NCBI RefSeq assembly: GCF_024053505.1
Contig: NZ_JAMXQS010000004.1
Coordinates: 62,001 to 126,000 of the forward strand
Source: Mesorhizobium liriopis
GTDB lineage: Bacteria > Pseudomonadota > Alphaproteobacteria > Rhizobiales > Rhizobiaceae
Reading direction: 5' to 3'
DNA: 64,000 bases
In this document: piece by piece, positions 36,431-45,093 of the stretch
Layout of the letters: the number at the start of each line of letters is the position of its first letter
Numbering within the stretch: the first letter of the stretch is position 1
The notes under the pieces: generated by a model
The model's input: the letters and a program-made list of their open reading frames with translations, nothing else
The model's database searches: none
What the model was told of the DNA's origin: nothing
Program-made: the position numbers and the translations under genes

Positions 36431-37373
36431 CGAGCAGTGCTGCGATCGCCACCAGCGCGATGCCGAACGCATCCGCCGTCCAGTAGAGGCGCAGGGCACG
36501 GCGAATGTCGGTGGCGTTGGCTTCGCGTCGGCCGCCTTCGCCCATGAATGCGTCTTCCACCGTCACGCCATTATAGACGCGGGGGCCCGCCAGCGCCAAG
36601 CCGAGCGCGCCGGCCATCGCGGCTTCGGGCCAACCGGCATTGGGCGAGCGGTGCTTGCGCGCGTCGCGGCGCAGCGCGGCCCACGCGCTTCCTGCCGAAG
36701 TGCCGGGCGTGGCCCAGGCCGCGGCCACGATCAGCAAAGCCGTGAGCCGCGAGGCGGGCAGGTTGATCAGGTCATCGAAGCGCGCGGCGGCCCAGCCGAA
36801 CTGTTCGTGGCGGGGAGTACGGTGGCCGATCATGCTGTCGGCGGTGTTGGCTGCCTTGTAGGCGACTGCGCCGGGCAATCCGCCGACAGCCATCCAGAAG
36901 GCCGGCGCGGTGATGCCGTCGGAAAAGTTCTCGGCCAGGCTCTCGATGGCCGCGCGGGAAACGCCAGCTTCATCGAGTGCTTCAGGATCGCGACCGACGA
37001 TCATGGAGACGGCGCGGCGACCGCCTGCAAGACCTTCATGCTCAAGCGCATCGGCGACGTCGCGCACATGGGCGCCAAGACTGCGCTGTGCGACGAGGCT
37101 GCTGGCAAGCACGGCGCATATCAGCAGTGCAACAAGGCTCGGCCCGAGGGCGATCTGGATCAGCAGGGCAAGGGTGGTCGGCACCAGCACGAGGATGACA
37201 AGCGCGACGACGCCCTTGAGCCTGCGCCAATTGCCTTTGTTCAGGCGCGCATCGAGCCCATCGATCAGGGCGCCGATCCAGGTGACCGGGTGGCCGATCC
37301 ACTGGTACAGGCGATCCGGGTAGCCGATCAGGCGTTCGACGACGAGCGCGACAAGTGTGAGGAGTGCGGACAT
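36414..37373 (-). CDS. cobD: Adenosylcobinamide-phosphate synthase, membrane protein
   Basis: CbiB-type integral membrane enzyme joining aminopropanol phosphate (or a related amine) to adenosylcobyric acid; 319 aa, four or more helices. Conserved regions are [19 protein letters not shown] near residues 15-33, LVGRDP-like [13 protein letters not shown], and [17 protein letters not shown] near 145-161. The start ATG at 37373 shares bases with the cobC ATG at 37372 on the opposite strand. It is the only minus-strand gene in the 33-39 kb part of the cluster. Confidence 0.93.
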   Translation of the reverse strand: MSALLTLVALVVERLIGYPDRLYQWIGHPVTWIGALIDGLDARLNKGNWRRLKGVVALVILVLVPTTLALLIQIALGPSLVALLICAVLASSLVAQRSLGAHVRDVADALEHEGLAGGRRAVSMIVGRDPEALDEAGVSRAAIESLAENFSDGITAPAFWMAVGGLPGAVAYKAANTADSMIGHRTPRHEQFGWAAARFDDLINLPASRLTALLIVAAAWATPGTSAGSAWAALRRDARKHRSPNAGWPEAAMAGALGLALAGPRVYNGVTVEDAFMGEGGRREANATDIRRALRLYWTADAFGIALVAIAALLVTWLG

Positions 37374-38385
37374 GGAGGCTGAAACCGACGCGATACGCGA
37401 TCACGGTGGCAGCCTTGCCACGGCCCGTGCGCTGTTTCCCCATGCGCCAGCGCCCTGGATCGACCTTTCGACCGGGATCAATCCGCACCCTTACAAGCTT
37501 CCACCCATTCCCGCCAGCGCGTGGGAAAGACTGCCGGAAGACGCCGATATCGAGTGTCTTTGCGAGGCGGCGGTCCGGCGCTATGGCGCGCCTTCGGCCG
37601 CGCATCTGGTCGCGGCACCCGGAACGCAGGCATTGCTGCCACGCGTGGCCGCCATGGTGAAACCGGGTCGCGCGGCGGTGTGGACACCGACCTATGCCGA
37701 GCATGCGCGGGCCTTGGTCCGCGCGGGGCATGAAGTGATCGAGGTCTCGAATATCGACGCTCTAGCGGACGCCGACATCGCGGTTCTGGTCAACCCGAAC
37801 AATCCGGATGGCCGGCTGCTTTCGGCCGAGGAACTCTGCGCGCTCGCGCGAAAGCTCGAACGGCGTGAGGGCATGCTGGTCGTGGACGAGGCCTTCATGG
37901 ATGTGCGGGAAGCGGATGGCTGGAGCGTGGCTGGAGCGGTCGAGACGCACGCCAACCTCGTCGTTCTGCGCTCGTTCGGCAAATTCTACGGACTTGCCGG
38001 TTTGCGGCTAGGTTTTGCGGTTGCATCGACGCGGATTGTGGAGCGGTTGCGTAGCGAACTCGGGCCGTGGGCCGTCAGCGGACCGGCGGTCGCGGTGGGA
38101 TGCGTGGCGCTTGGGGACGACCGGTGGGCGTCTGCGACACGCGCGAGGCTCGCTGCTGCGGCGGATCGGCTCGACCATCTGCTCGGTTCGCACGGGCTGA
38201 AGGTCGCTGGCGGCACGAGCCTGTTTCGTTTCGTGCGAACCGAGCGCTCTGCCGAGGTCTTCGAGGCGTGCGGCCGGGCAGGGCTCTATCTGCGCCGGTT
38301 CGACGTGATGCCGGATGCGCTGCGCTTCGGGCTGCCGCCGGACGATCAGGCGTTCGCGCGTCTCGAACGGGCGCTTGCGCGATGA
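37372..38385 (+). CDS. cobC: PLP-dependent threonine-phosphate decarboxylase-like protein CobC
   Basis: Fold-type I PLP enzyme that supplies the aminopropanol phosphate linker, 337 aa. It begins with RDHGGSLATARALFPHAP and has IDLSTGINPHPY near 32-43. NPNNPDGRLL is near 141-150, DEAFMD carries the PLP-contacting aspartate, and the Schiff-base lysine lies in RSFGKFYGLAGLRLG near 202-216. GGAG precedes ATG 37372. Its stop overlaps the phosphatase start (ATGA). This is the aminotransferase-like CobC of the aerobic cluster, not the Salmonella phosphatase CobC. Confidence 0.92.
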   Translation: MEAETDAIRDHGGSLATARALFPHAPAPWIDLSTGINPHPYKLPPIPASAWERLPEDADIECLCEAAVRRYGAPSAAHLVAAPGTQALLPRVAAMVKPGRAAVWTPTYAEHARALVRAGHEVIEVSNIDALADADIAVLVNPNNPDGRLLSAEELCALARKLERREGMLVVDEAFMDVREADGWSVAGAVETHANLVVLRSFGKFYGLAGLRLGFAVASTRIVERLRSELGPWAVSGPAVAVGCVALGDDRWASATRARLAAAADRLDHLLGSHGLKVAGGTSLFRFVRTERSAEVFEACGRAGLYLRRFDVMPDALRFGLPPDDQAFARLERALAR

Positions 38386-38882
38386 TCCTCGTTTCGCCGC
38401 GATCGGCGGTCGAGCGAGTGATTGCCGAATACCAGCCGGCCGCGCTCATTTCGCTGCGCTCACCGGATGCCGCGCTGTTCTCGCCGGATGCCATTCCCCA
38501 GGAAGACCAGTTGCATCTCGTGATGAACGACATTGCGGAAGACCGGCCGGGGCTGATTTCGCCGAGCGCGGCGCAGGTCCGGGCGCTGCTGGATTTCGTG
38601 ACAGGGTGGGCGCAGGTGCGGCCGCTGCTGATACACTGCTATGCCGGAATATCCCGCTCGACTGCCGCGGCATTCATTGTGATGGCGGCGCTTCATCCGG
38701 AACGTCATGAGGAGGAATTGGCTGCCGAGCTCCGCGCGCTTTCGCCCTCGGCGACGCCCAATCCGTATCTGGTCAGGCTTGCGGATGGGGTGCTTGGACG
38801 TGACGGGCGAATGGTCCGCGCGATTGAGGGGATTGGACGAGGGGCGGAAGCGTTCGAAGGGGCTCCGTTTCGGTGGGGGTGA
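38382..38882 (+). CDS. Tyrosine-phosphatase-fold protein coupled to cobC
   Basis: Cysteine-based phosphatase of 166 aa, probably cytoplasmic. The catalytic loop HCYAGISRS is at residues 85-93 (C86 nucleophile, R92), matching HCx5R(S/T). Asp50 or Asp54 in the NDIAED segment could be the general acid. The start overlaps the cobC stop by ATGA, so it is the last gene of a cob unit. True substrates are unknown; a corrinoid or alpha-ribazole phosphate is an attractive idea because no recognisable Salmonella-type CobC phosphatase is present. Confidence 0.83.
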   Translation: MILVSPRSAVERVIAEYQPAALISLRSPDAALFSPDAIPQEDQLHLVMNDIAEDRPGLISPSAAQVRALLDFVTGWAQVRPLLIHCYAGISRSTAAAFIVMAALHPERHEEELAAELRALSPSATPNPYLVRLADGVLGRDGRMVRAIEGIGRGAEAFEGAPFRWG

Positions 38883-38954
38883 GGATGGGCTGTGGCGGGG
38901 GTGAACTCTCCCCCTGCGCTCCGCATCAGAACCCGGTCGAAGACCCCGGCGGCT

Positions 38955-39974
38955 TCAGATGTTGAACACCTGACCACGCCGGATCGTGACGAACCCCGTC
39001 GCACCGACGCTGGCCACCACTTCCGGTGCCACATCGAGTTCCAGATGCGCCTCGGCATCCGTCGAAACCACCAGCCGTCGCCCATCCGGCCGATCGATCA
39101 CGCGCAAAACGCGGGCGGCGATGCCGGGGCCTTGGGACTGCCAGTCGAGGTCGCGGGGGCGGGCGAGGATTTCGGCGGCGCCATTGGTGGCGTTGGGGGC
39201 AGGGAGGCGGATTTCGCCTACCACCGCAGAGCCGTCATGCACGGAAGCGGGAATTCGGTTCGTGTCGCCCAGGAAGGTGGTGACGAAGCGTGAATTCGGG
39301 GCGCGGCTCACTTCTTCCGGCGTACCCTGCTGCACGATGTTGCCCTCGTTCAGGATCACCACGCGATCGGCAAGGTCGAGCGCTTCTTCCTGATCGTGCG
39401 TCACGAAGAGCGAGGTGATGCCGAGTTCCTCGTGGATTTCGCGAAGCCAGCGGCGCAGGTCGCGGCGGACATTGGCGTCGAGTGCGCCGAAGGGCTCGTC
39501 GAGCAGGAGCACCGTCGGGTCGACCGCCAGAGCCCGGGCAAGCGCCACACGCTGGCGCTGGCCGCCCGAGATCTGACTGGGAAAGCGGTTGCCCAAGCCA
39601 TCGAGCCGCATCAGGCCGAGAAGTTCGTTTACCCGGCTGGCGATTTCCGCCTTCGAGCGCTTGGTCTTCGAGACCTTCATGCCGAAGCCGATATTCTCGG
39701 CCACCGTCATGTGCGGGAAGAGGGCGTAGTTCTGGAACACGAAGCCCACGCCGCGTTCGCGCACGGGAATGCGTGTGGCGTCCGTGTCGCCGAACAGGAT
39801 ATGGCCGCCATCGGGATATTCGAGGCCGGCAATCATGCGCAGGATCGTGGTCTTGCCCGAGCCCGAGGGGCCGAGCAGGGCGACCATTTCGCCGCTTTCG
39901 ATTTCAAGTGAGACGCCGCGCACGGCGCGGAAGGTCTGGAACGTCTTCGAGACGTCTTCGAGCTTGATCTTCAT
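38955..39974 (-). CDS. cysA: Sulfate/thiosulfate ABC importer ATPase
   Basis: Cytoplasmic ATPase of the sulfate importer, 339 aa. Walker A GPSGSGKTT is at residues 35-43, ISGGQRQR at 134-141, Walker B VLLLDEPFGALDANVR at about 154-169, and [14 protein letters not shown] follows. The C-terminal TOBE domain ends in GQVFNI. It starts at 39974, sharing one base with the cysW stop; the open frame extending to 40814 is a shadow of cysW. Confidence 0.92.
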   Translation of the reverse strand: MKIKLEDVSKTFQTFRAVRGVSLEIESGEMVALLGPSGSGKTTILRMIAGLEYPDGGHILFGDTDATRIPVRERGVGFVFQNYALFPHMTVAENIGFGMKVSKTKRSKAEIASRVNELLGLMRLDGLGNRFPSQISGGQRQRVALARALAVDPTVLLLDEPFGALDANVRRDLRRWLREIHEELGITSLFVTHDQEEALDLADRVVILNEGNIVQQGTPEEVSRAPNSRFVTTFLGDTNRIPASVHDGSAVVGEIRLPAPNATNGAAEILARPRDLDWQSQGPGIAARVLRVIDRPDGRRLVVSTDAEAHLELDVAPEVVASVGATGFVTIRRGQVFNI

Positions 39975-40870
39975 CACGCCTTCTCCATGACCGGGGCGGG
40001 GACGGGTGGGCCCGAAAGGCTGGGACGGCCTGCGCGACCGGCACCCTGTCGCTCGAGCCAGACCTTGGCGATCAGGGTCAGGACGGCGAGAAAGGCGAGA
40101 ATCGAGGCCGCCGCGAAAGAGGCTGCGGTCTGGTAGTCGTGGTAGAGCAGTTCGACATGCAGCGGCAGCGTGTTGGTCTCGCCGCGGATATTGCCCGAGA
40201 CGACCGACACCGCGCCGAACTCGCCCATCACGCGGGCATTGCACAGGATGATGCCGTAGAGCATCGCCCAACGGACATTGGGCAGCGTGACGCTCATGAA
40301 TGTGCGGAAGCCCGAGGCGCCGAGCGAGGTCGCGGCCTCTTCGAGGTCGCGCCCCTGCGCCTGCATCAGCGGGATCAGCTCGCGCGCGACAAAGGGCGCG
40401 GTCACGAACATCGAGGCCATGACGATACCGGGCAGGGCGAAGAGAATCTTGATGTCGGCTGACTGCAGCGTCGGTCCGAAAAGGCCCTGCAGGCCGTAGA
40501 CGAACAGATATGAGACGCCCGCGACGATGGGGGACACCGAGAACGGAATATCGATGACGATGATCAGCAGCCGGCGGCCGGGGAAGTCGAATTTGGTGAC
40601 GGCCCATGCGGCGGCAATGCCGAACAGCGTGTTGATCGGCACCGCGATCAGCGCGACCACCACGGTCAGCGTCACCGCGCTCACCATGTCGGGTTCGGCG
40701 ATCGCCGCGAAATAAGCGGGCAGGCCGCGTCCAAGAGCCTCGGTCGCGATCACCACCAATGGCGAGACGATCACGATGAGCGAGGTGACCACGACAAAGA
40801 CGATGAGGCTCCACTTGAAGGCGGGGCTGTCGCCGACACGGCGGGGCTGGCCGGGTTGTCGTCGCGCCAT
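39974..40870 (-). CDS. cysW: Sulfate ABC importer permease CysW
   Basis: Inner-membrane permease, 298 aa, six predicted helices. The CysW features are GRGLPAYFAAIAEPDMVSAV after helix 1, the loop DIPFSVSPIVAGVSYLF, and the coupling loop LEEAATSLGASGFRTFMSV. It forms a pair with CysT, whose stop is 3 bases upstream. The order cysP-cysT-cysW-cysA is the usual one. Confidence 0.92.
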   Translation of the reverse strand: MARRQPGQPRRVGDSPAFKWSLIVFVVVTSLIVIVSPLVVIATEALGRGLPAYFAAIAEPDMVSAVTLTVVVALIAVPINTLFGIAAAWAVTKFDFPGRRLLIIVIDIPFSVSPIVAGVSYLFVYGLQGLFGPTLQSADIKILFALPGIVMASMFVTAPFVARELIPLMQAQGRDLEEAATSLGASGFRTFMSVTLPNVRWAMLYGIILCNARVMGEFGAVSVVSGNIRGETNTLPLHVELLYHDYQTAASFAAASILAFLAVLTLIAKVWLERQGAGRAGRPSLSGPPVPAPVMEKA

Positions 40871-40872
40871 GG

Positions 40873-41781
40873 TCAGTCTCGCCTCGTGTAACGCAGCGCG
40901 CGCGCCTGCATGGCGTTGGTCACGGCAAGCATCACGAACGCCGCGATGAGCATCACGGACGCGATCGCTGCGGCTGCGGGCAGGTCATATTCCTCGAGCC
41001 GGATGAAGGCGAGGAGAGCCGTGATCTCCGTGCGCATCGGCTGGTTGCCGGCGATGAAGATGATGGCGCCGAACTCCCCCAGGCAGCGGGCGAAGGATAG
41101 CGAGATGCCGGCGAGCAGGGCAGGCGTCAGAAGCGGCAGGATCACCTTGCGCATGATCGTCCAGTCGGAGCCACCGAGCGATTGCGCGGCTTCCTCGATG
41201 GACGGATCGAGATCCTCCAGCACCGGTTGCACCGTGCGCACGATGAAAGGCAGCGAGGTGAAGGCCATCGCGATCATGATGCCGAGCTGCGTATAGGCGA
41301 CCTTGATGCCGAATGGAGCAAGCGCGCCGCCGAACCAGCCATTCTGGCCGAACAAGGCTGTCAGCGAAATGCCGGCGACAGCGGTCGGCAGCGCGAAAGG
41401 CAAATCGACCAGCGCATCCAGCAAGCGGCGGCCCGGGAAGCGATAGCGCGTCAGCACCCAGGCGAGTGCGAGGCCGAAAACGAGGTTGAAGGCGGTTGCG
41501 ACCGCGGCGCAAAAAACCGTGACGCGGTAGCTCGCCACCGCGCGCGGAGAAGAGATGATGCGCCAATAATCCTCGGGCCCCAGGCTCGCAGCCTTGAAGA
41601 CCAGCGCGCCCAAAGGCAGCAGCACGATCAAGGCGAGGTAGAGGAGCGTGAAGCCGAGGGCCAGCGGCAGCCCGGGCAGGACGCGACGTGCCAAGCGTGA
41701 AACCCTGTTGTCGGTGGCAATGCGCCGACGGCCTTCGAACAAGGCCGCCGACCGTTCGATGCCTGGGTTAACGCTGGCCAT
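40873..41781 (-). CDS. cysT: Sulfate ABC importer permease CysT (CysU)
   Basis: Inner-membrane permease, 302 aa, with a polar N-terminus and six helices. VDLPFALPTAVAGISLTALFG and IEEAAQSLGGSDWTIMRKV (coupling loop) are typical, as is RCLGEFGAIIFIAGN. ATG 41781 overlaps the cysP stop by 14 bases; the frame also offers TTG 41793. Confidence 0.92.
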   Translation of the reverse strand: MASVNPGIERSAALFEGRRRIATDNRVSRLARRVLPGLPLALGFTLLYLALIVLLPLGALVFKAASLGPEDYWRIISSPRAVASYRVTVFCAAVATAFNLVFGLALAWVLTRYRFPGRRLLDALVDLPFALPTAVAGISLTALFGQNGWFGGALAPFGIKVAYTQLGIMIAMAFTSLPFIVRTVQPVLEDLDPSIEEAAQSLGGSDWTIMRKVILPLLTPALLAGISLSFARCLGEFGAIIFIAGNQPMRTEITALLAFIRLEEYDLPAAAAIASVMLIAAFVMLAVTNAMQARALRYTRRD

Positions 41782-42754
41782 AAAGCTGGTCAAGCAGCGC
41801 GCCGGACGCGAAGTGCTCCTTCTGGACCTTTTCCCAGCCGCCGAACGTGTCTTCCACAGTCAGGAGGCGGACCTTCGGGAACTGGTCCCTGAACTTGGCC
41901 TCGACACTCGGCTCGTGCACGCGATGGCCGAATTCGGCGGCAATCGTCTGGCCTTCGGGCGTGTAGAGGAAGTCGAGATAGGACTTCGCGAGATCGCGCG
42001 TGCCGTGCTTTTCTGCGACCTTGTCGACGACGGCGACGGGAAACTCGCCCAGGACGCTGACGGAAGGCGTCACCAGCTCGTATTTGTCGGCGCCGTATTG
42101 CTTGACGATGCCGCGCGTCTCGGCCTCGAAGGTGATCAGCACGTCGCCCGTGCCGCGCTCCACGAAGGTGGTGGTCGCCGCGCGGCCGCCGGTGTCGAAG
42201 ACGGGCACGTGATTGAAGAGCGCCGTAACGTATTCCTTGACCTTCGCCTCATCACCCTTGAACGCTTCCTGAGCGTAAGCATAGGCCGCGAGATAGGTGT
42301 AGCGGGCGTTCCCCGAGGTCTTCGGGTTGGGGAAGATCACCTGCACGTCGTCGCGCACCAGATCGCCCCAATCCTTGATGTTCTTCGGATTGCCGGCCCG
42401 CACCACGAATGAGGGCAGCGAGTAGAAGGGCGAGGATTTGTTGGCGAACGCGTTCTGCCAGTTTTCGGAGACCAAGCCGTTTTTGGCGAGGAAATCGACA
42501 TCTGGCACCTGATTGAAGGTCACGACGTCGGCTTCAAGGCCCTCGACGATGGCGCGCGCCTGTTTTGACGACCCTGCATGGGATTGGTCGATCGTAACGC
42601 CCGGATGCTTGTCCACATAGGCTTTGTTCACGGCCACGAAGAGCTCGCGCGCGATGTCGTATGAGGCGTTCAGCAGCTTTTCGGCAGCGAAGCTCGATGT
42701 GGATGCGGCGAGCAAAGCTGCGAGGCCGAGGCCCGCAGCGAGAAAGGTTTTCAT
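41768..42754 (-). CDS. cysP: Sulfate-binding periplasmic protein
   Basis: Periplasmic sulfate receptor of the Sbp/CysP family, 328 aa. A signal peptide of about 23 residues ends in SFA before AEKLLNASYD. The sulfate-binding features are SYDIARELF, QSHAGSSKQARAI with its ligand serines, and LEADVVTFNQVPDVD. FPNPKTSGNARYTYLAAY and the late WEKVQKEHF are also classical. The start at 42754 fits the signal peptide; the longer open frame upstream does not. Confidence 0.93.
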   Translation of the reverse strand: MKTFLAAGLGLAALLAASTSSFAAEKLLNASYDIARELFVAVNKAYVDKHPGVTIDQSHAGSSKQARAIVEGLEADVVTFNQVPDVDFLAKNGLVSENWQNAFANKSSPFYSLPSFVVRAGNPKNIKDWGDLVRDDVQVIFPNPKTSGNARYTYLAAYAYAQEAFKGDEAKVKEYVTALFNHVPVFDTGGRAATTTFVERGTGDVLITFEAETRGIVKQYGADKYELVTPSVSVLGEFPVAVVDKVAEKHGTRDLAKSYLDFLYTPEGQTIAAEFGHRVHEPSVEAKFRDQFPKVRLLTVEDTFGGWEKVQKEHFASGALLDQLYGQR

Positions 42755-42839
42755 GATGGCTCCGAAGGCGCGTCTGGGATCAGAGCGCCAAGCATAGTCA
42801 TCCCACTCCGAAGGGCAGGGTTCGTACGCCCCCATTCAA

Positions 42840-42860
42840 GGCATAACATGGATGATTATG
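42840..42860. promoter_or_regulatory. Inverted repeat in the cysP promoter region
   Basis: GCATAA and TTATGC, perfect 6-base arms, are separated by 9 bases in the AT-rich 144-base gap between the ModE-like gene and cysP. It is a plausible operator for the sulfate operon. Whether a CysB-type or other factor binds is not known. Confidence 0.35.
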
Positions 42861-42898
42861 CTTATAATTGACGAAAAGTCGGAAATTTATTCCACTGA

Positions 42899-43240
42899 TC
42901 AGGCTGCTTCGATCTCGGCCTGTAACGCCTGCATCTGAGCAGCAGCGGCAGATGCGGCGGCACGTTCGATGGCGCGGAAGCGTGCGACGAGGGCCAGGCC
43001 GAGCGCCGTCAACTCCGCGCCGCCGCCCTGGCGGCCGCCTGTGCGGGCCGCGATCACGGGCTTGCCGAAGATGGTCTTCATTTCCTCGACCAGATCCCAG
43101 GCGCGCTTGTAGGACATTCCCATCGCGCGGGCGGCGGCCGAGATCGAGCCGCTGTCGGCGATGTGTTCGAGAAGCTCGATCTTGCCCGGGCCGATGCGGC
43201 CTTCGGGGTCGAGGTCGATGCGCAGGCTGAGCGAGGCCAT
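42899..43240 (-). CDS. modE: ModE-type winged-helix regulator without TOBE domains
   Basis: DNA-binding protein of 113 aa like the N-terminal half of ModE. RIDLDPEGRIGPGKIELLEHI is followed by the helix-turn-helix region GSISAAARAMGMSYKRAWDL at about residues 31-50 and the GKPVIAARTGGRQGGGAELT wing. The molybdate-sensing di-Mop half of E. coli ModE is absent; the protein ends in an alanine-rich helix. It is the last gene of the mod operon, 18 bases after modC. Confidence 0.9.
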   Translation of the reverse strand: MASLSLRIDLDPEGRIGPGKIELLEHIADSGSISAAARAMGMSYKRAWDLVEEMKTIFGKPVIAARTGGRQGGGAELTALGLALVARFRAIERAAASAAAAQMQALQAEIEAA

Positions 43241-43258
43241 GGTGGTGCTCCTTGTGCG

Positions 43259-44377
43259 TCAGGCTAACAGATCGGCCGATGGGACGCCACGAATGGCAGC
43301 GGTGCTGGCGGGGTCGAAGCTGACGGACTTGACCACGGCGAAGACGGGCGTGCCGGGCGAGAGTTCGAGAGCGTCGGCCGAAAGGCGCGTGACGCGCGCC
43401 GTGATGGCATCGCCGCCGCAGTCGAGCGTGACCAGCGCTTCCGCCTCACCGAGCGGTGCGATCGCTGTGACCGCGCCTTCGAGCACGTTGAGCGCGCTGG
43501 ACTGTTCGGGGCGCAGGCGCGAGAGCATCACGTCCCGCGCACGGATGCGGACGCGGAGCTTGGTGCCGGCGGCCGCCTGCACGCGGGCCAGCCGCCACTC
43601 GCCGCCGGATGAGCGCAGGCGGGTGAGACCCCATTCGGGCATGGGCTCTGCGACCGTCAGCGTGATCAGCGAACTGCTTTCGCCGCTTTCCTCAGCCAGC
43701 GTATCGAGGCGGGGCAGCACTGCCTCGGCGGGGCCTGTGGCCAGCACGCGGCCATCGCGCATCATCACCACATCCGTGGCGAGCCGGGCCACCTCTTGTG
43801 CCGAATGGCTGACATAGACGATGGGCACCTTCAATTCGTCGCGCAGGCGTTCGATGAAGGGCAGAATCTCTCGCTTGCGCGCGTCATCCAGCGCGGCGAG
43901 CGGTTCGTCCATCAAGAGCAGACGGGGGGAGGCGAGAAGCGCGCGGCCAATCGCGACACGGCTCTTTTCGCCGCCGGACAGCATGCCCGGCCTGCGGTCG
44001 AGCAGGTGGCCGATGCCGAGCAGGTCGATGATCGCGGCCTCATCGGCCCAGCGGTCGGTGCGTGGGGCAAAGAAGCGGCCGAAGCGCAGGTTCTGCCTGA
44101 CGCTGAGGTGCGGAAACAGTCGCGCGTCCTGAAAAACATAGCCGATGCGGCGTTTGTAGATGGGCACGGCGATGCGGGCGTCCGTATCGACCAGCACCGT
44201 GTTATCGATCGCAATCCGGCCCCGGTCGGGTCGCATCAGGCCGCTGATCAGGTTGATCAGCATGGTCTTGCCCGAGCCGGATGGCCCGAACAGCGCGGTC
44301 AGTCGGCCGGCCGAAGCGAATGTGGCGTCGAGCGTGAATCCGCTGACGGCGCGCTGAACCGAAACCTCGAGGCTCAT
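43259..44377 (-). CDS. modC: Molybdate ABC importer ATPase
   Basis: Cytoplasmic ATPase of the molybdate importer, 372 aa. Walker A GPSGSGKTM is at residues 31-39, GYVFQDARLFPHLSV near 100, LSGGEKSRVAIGRALL near 153, and Walker B LLLMDEPLAALDDARK. The SHSAQEVARLAT loop is characteristic of ModC. Residues about 295-365 form the Mop/TOBE domain. ATGA overlap with modB fixes the start at 44377; the longer frame to 45388 is a shadow. Confidence 0.93.
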   Translation of the reverse strand: MSLEVSVQRAVSGFTLDATFASAGRLTALFGPSGSGKTMLINLISGLMRPDRGRIAIDNTVLVDTDARIAVPIYKRRIGYVFQDARLFPHLSVRQNLRFGRFFAPRTDRWADEAAIIDLLGIGHLLDRRPGMLSGGEKSRVAIGRALLASPRLLLMDEPLAALDDARKREILPFIERLRDELKVPIVYVSHSAQEVARLATDVVMMRDGRVLATGPAEAVLPRLDTLAEESGESSSLITLTVAEPMPEWGLTRLRSSGGEWRLARVQAAAGTKLRVRIRARDVMLSRLRPEQSSALNVLEGAVTAIAPLGEAEALVTLDCGGDAITARVTRLSADALELSPGTPVFAVVKSVSFDPASTAAIRGVPSADLLA

Positions 44378-45075
44378 TCGACAGTGAACCGCCGGTCGAT
44401 GCGCCGCGCAAAGGCTTCGGACGCGACAAGGGCTGCCATGGCGATGACGATCGAAACAGCTGTCAGCCGCAGGGCGCCGGTTTCGCCACCCGGCACCTGG
44501 GTGAAAGTGTAGATGGCGGAGGGCAGGGTTTGCGTCTCGCCGGGAATATTCGAGACAAAGGTGATCGTCGCACCGAACTCGCCCATGGCTTTGGCGAAGC
44601 AGAGAATGGCCCCGGCCACGACGCCCGGCAGCGAAAGGGGCAGGGTAACGACGAGGAACGTGACCAAAGGCGATGCACCGAGCGTGTTGGCCGCGCGCTC
44701 CAGTTTCCGGTCCACGGCTTCGATGGACAAACGCATGGCGCGCACCATGAGCGGAAAGCCCATCACGGCACAGGCCAGCGCAGCACCCGTCCAGCGGAAC
44801 GAAAAGACGATGCCGAAATGCTCGGCCAGAAAGCCGCCGACCACGCCACGCCTGCCGAAGCTCAAGAGCAGCAGGTAACCGGTGACGACGGGCGGCAGGA
44901 TCAGCGGCAGATGGACGATGCCGTTGAGGACCGACTTGCCGGGAAAGCGCCCTCGCGCAAGCAGCAGCGCAACGGCGAGGCCCAAGGGCAGGCTGGCGAG
45001 CGTCGCCCAGCTCGAAACCTTGATTGAAAGGCGAACCGCGCTCCATTCTTCGGGGCTGAGTTGAAGCCAATCCAT
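44374..45075 (-). CDS. modB: Molybdate ABC importer permease
   Basis: Inner-membrane permease, 233 aa, about five helices. VSSWATLASLPLGLAVALLLARGRFPGKS, HLPLILPPVVTGYLLL and the coupling region LERAANTLGASPLVTFLV match ModB. It starts 18 bases after the modA stop and overlaps modC by 4 bases. Confidence 0.93.
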   Translation of the reverse strand: MDWLQLSPEEWSAVRLSIKVSSWATLASLPLGLAVALLLARGRFPGKSVLNGIVHLPLILPPVVTGYLLLLSFGRRGVVGGFLAEHFGIVFSFRWTGAALACAVMGFPLMVRAMRLSIEAVDRKLERAANTLGASPLVTFLVVTLPLSLPGVVAGAILCFAKAMGEFGATITFVSNIPGETQTLPSAIYTFTQVPGGETGALRLTAVSIVIAMAALVASEAFARRIDRRFTVE

Positions 45076-45093
45076 GAAGCGCGGCCGTGCCTT

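Noticed and set aside
38897..38914. GGGGG/CCCCC hairpin between the phosphatase and cysA considered as a bidirectional terminator
   Set aside because: No T-run on either side; too weak to call.
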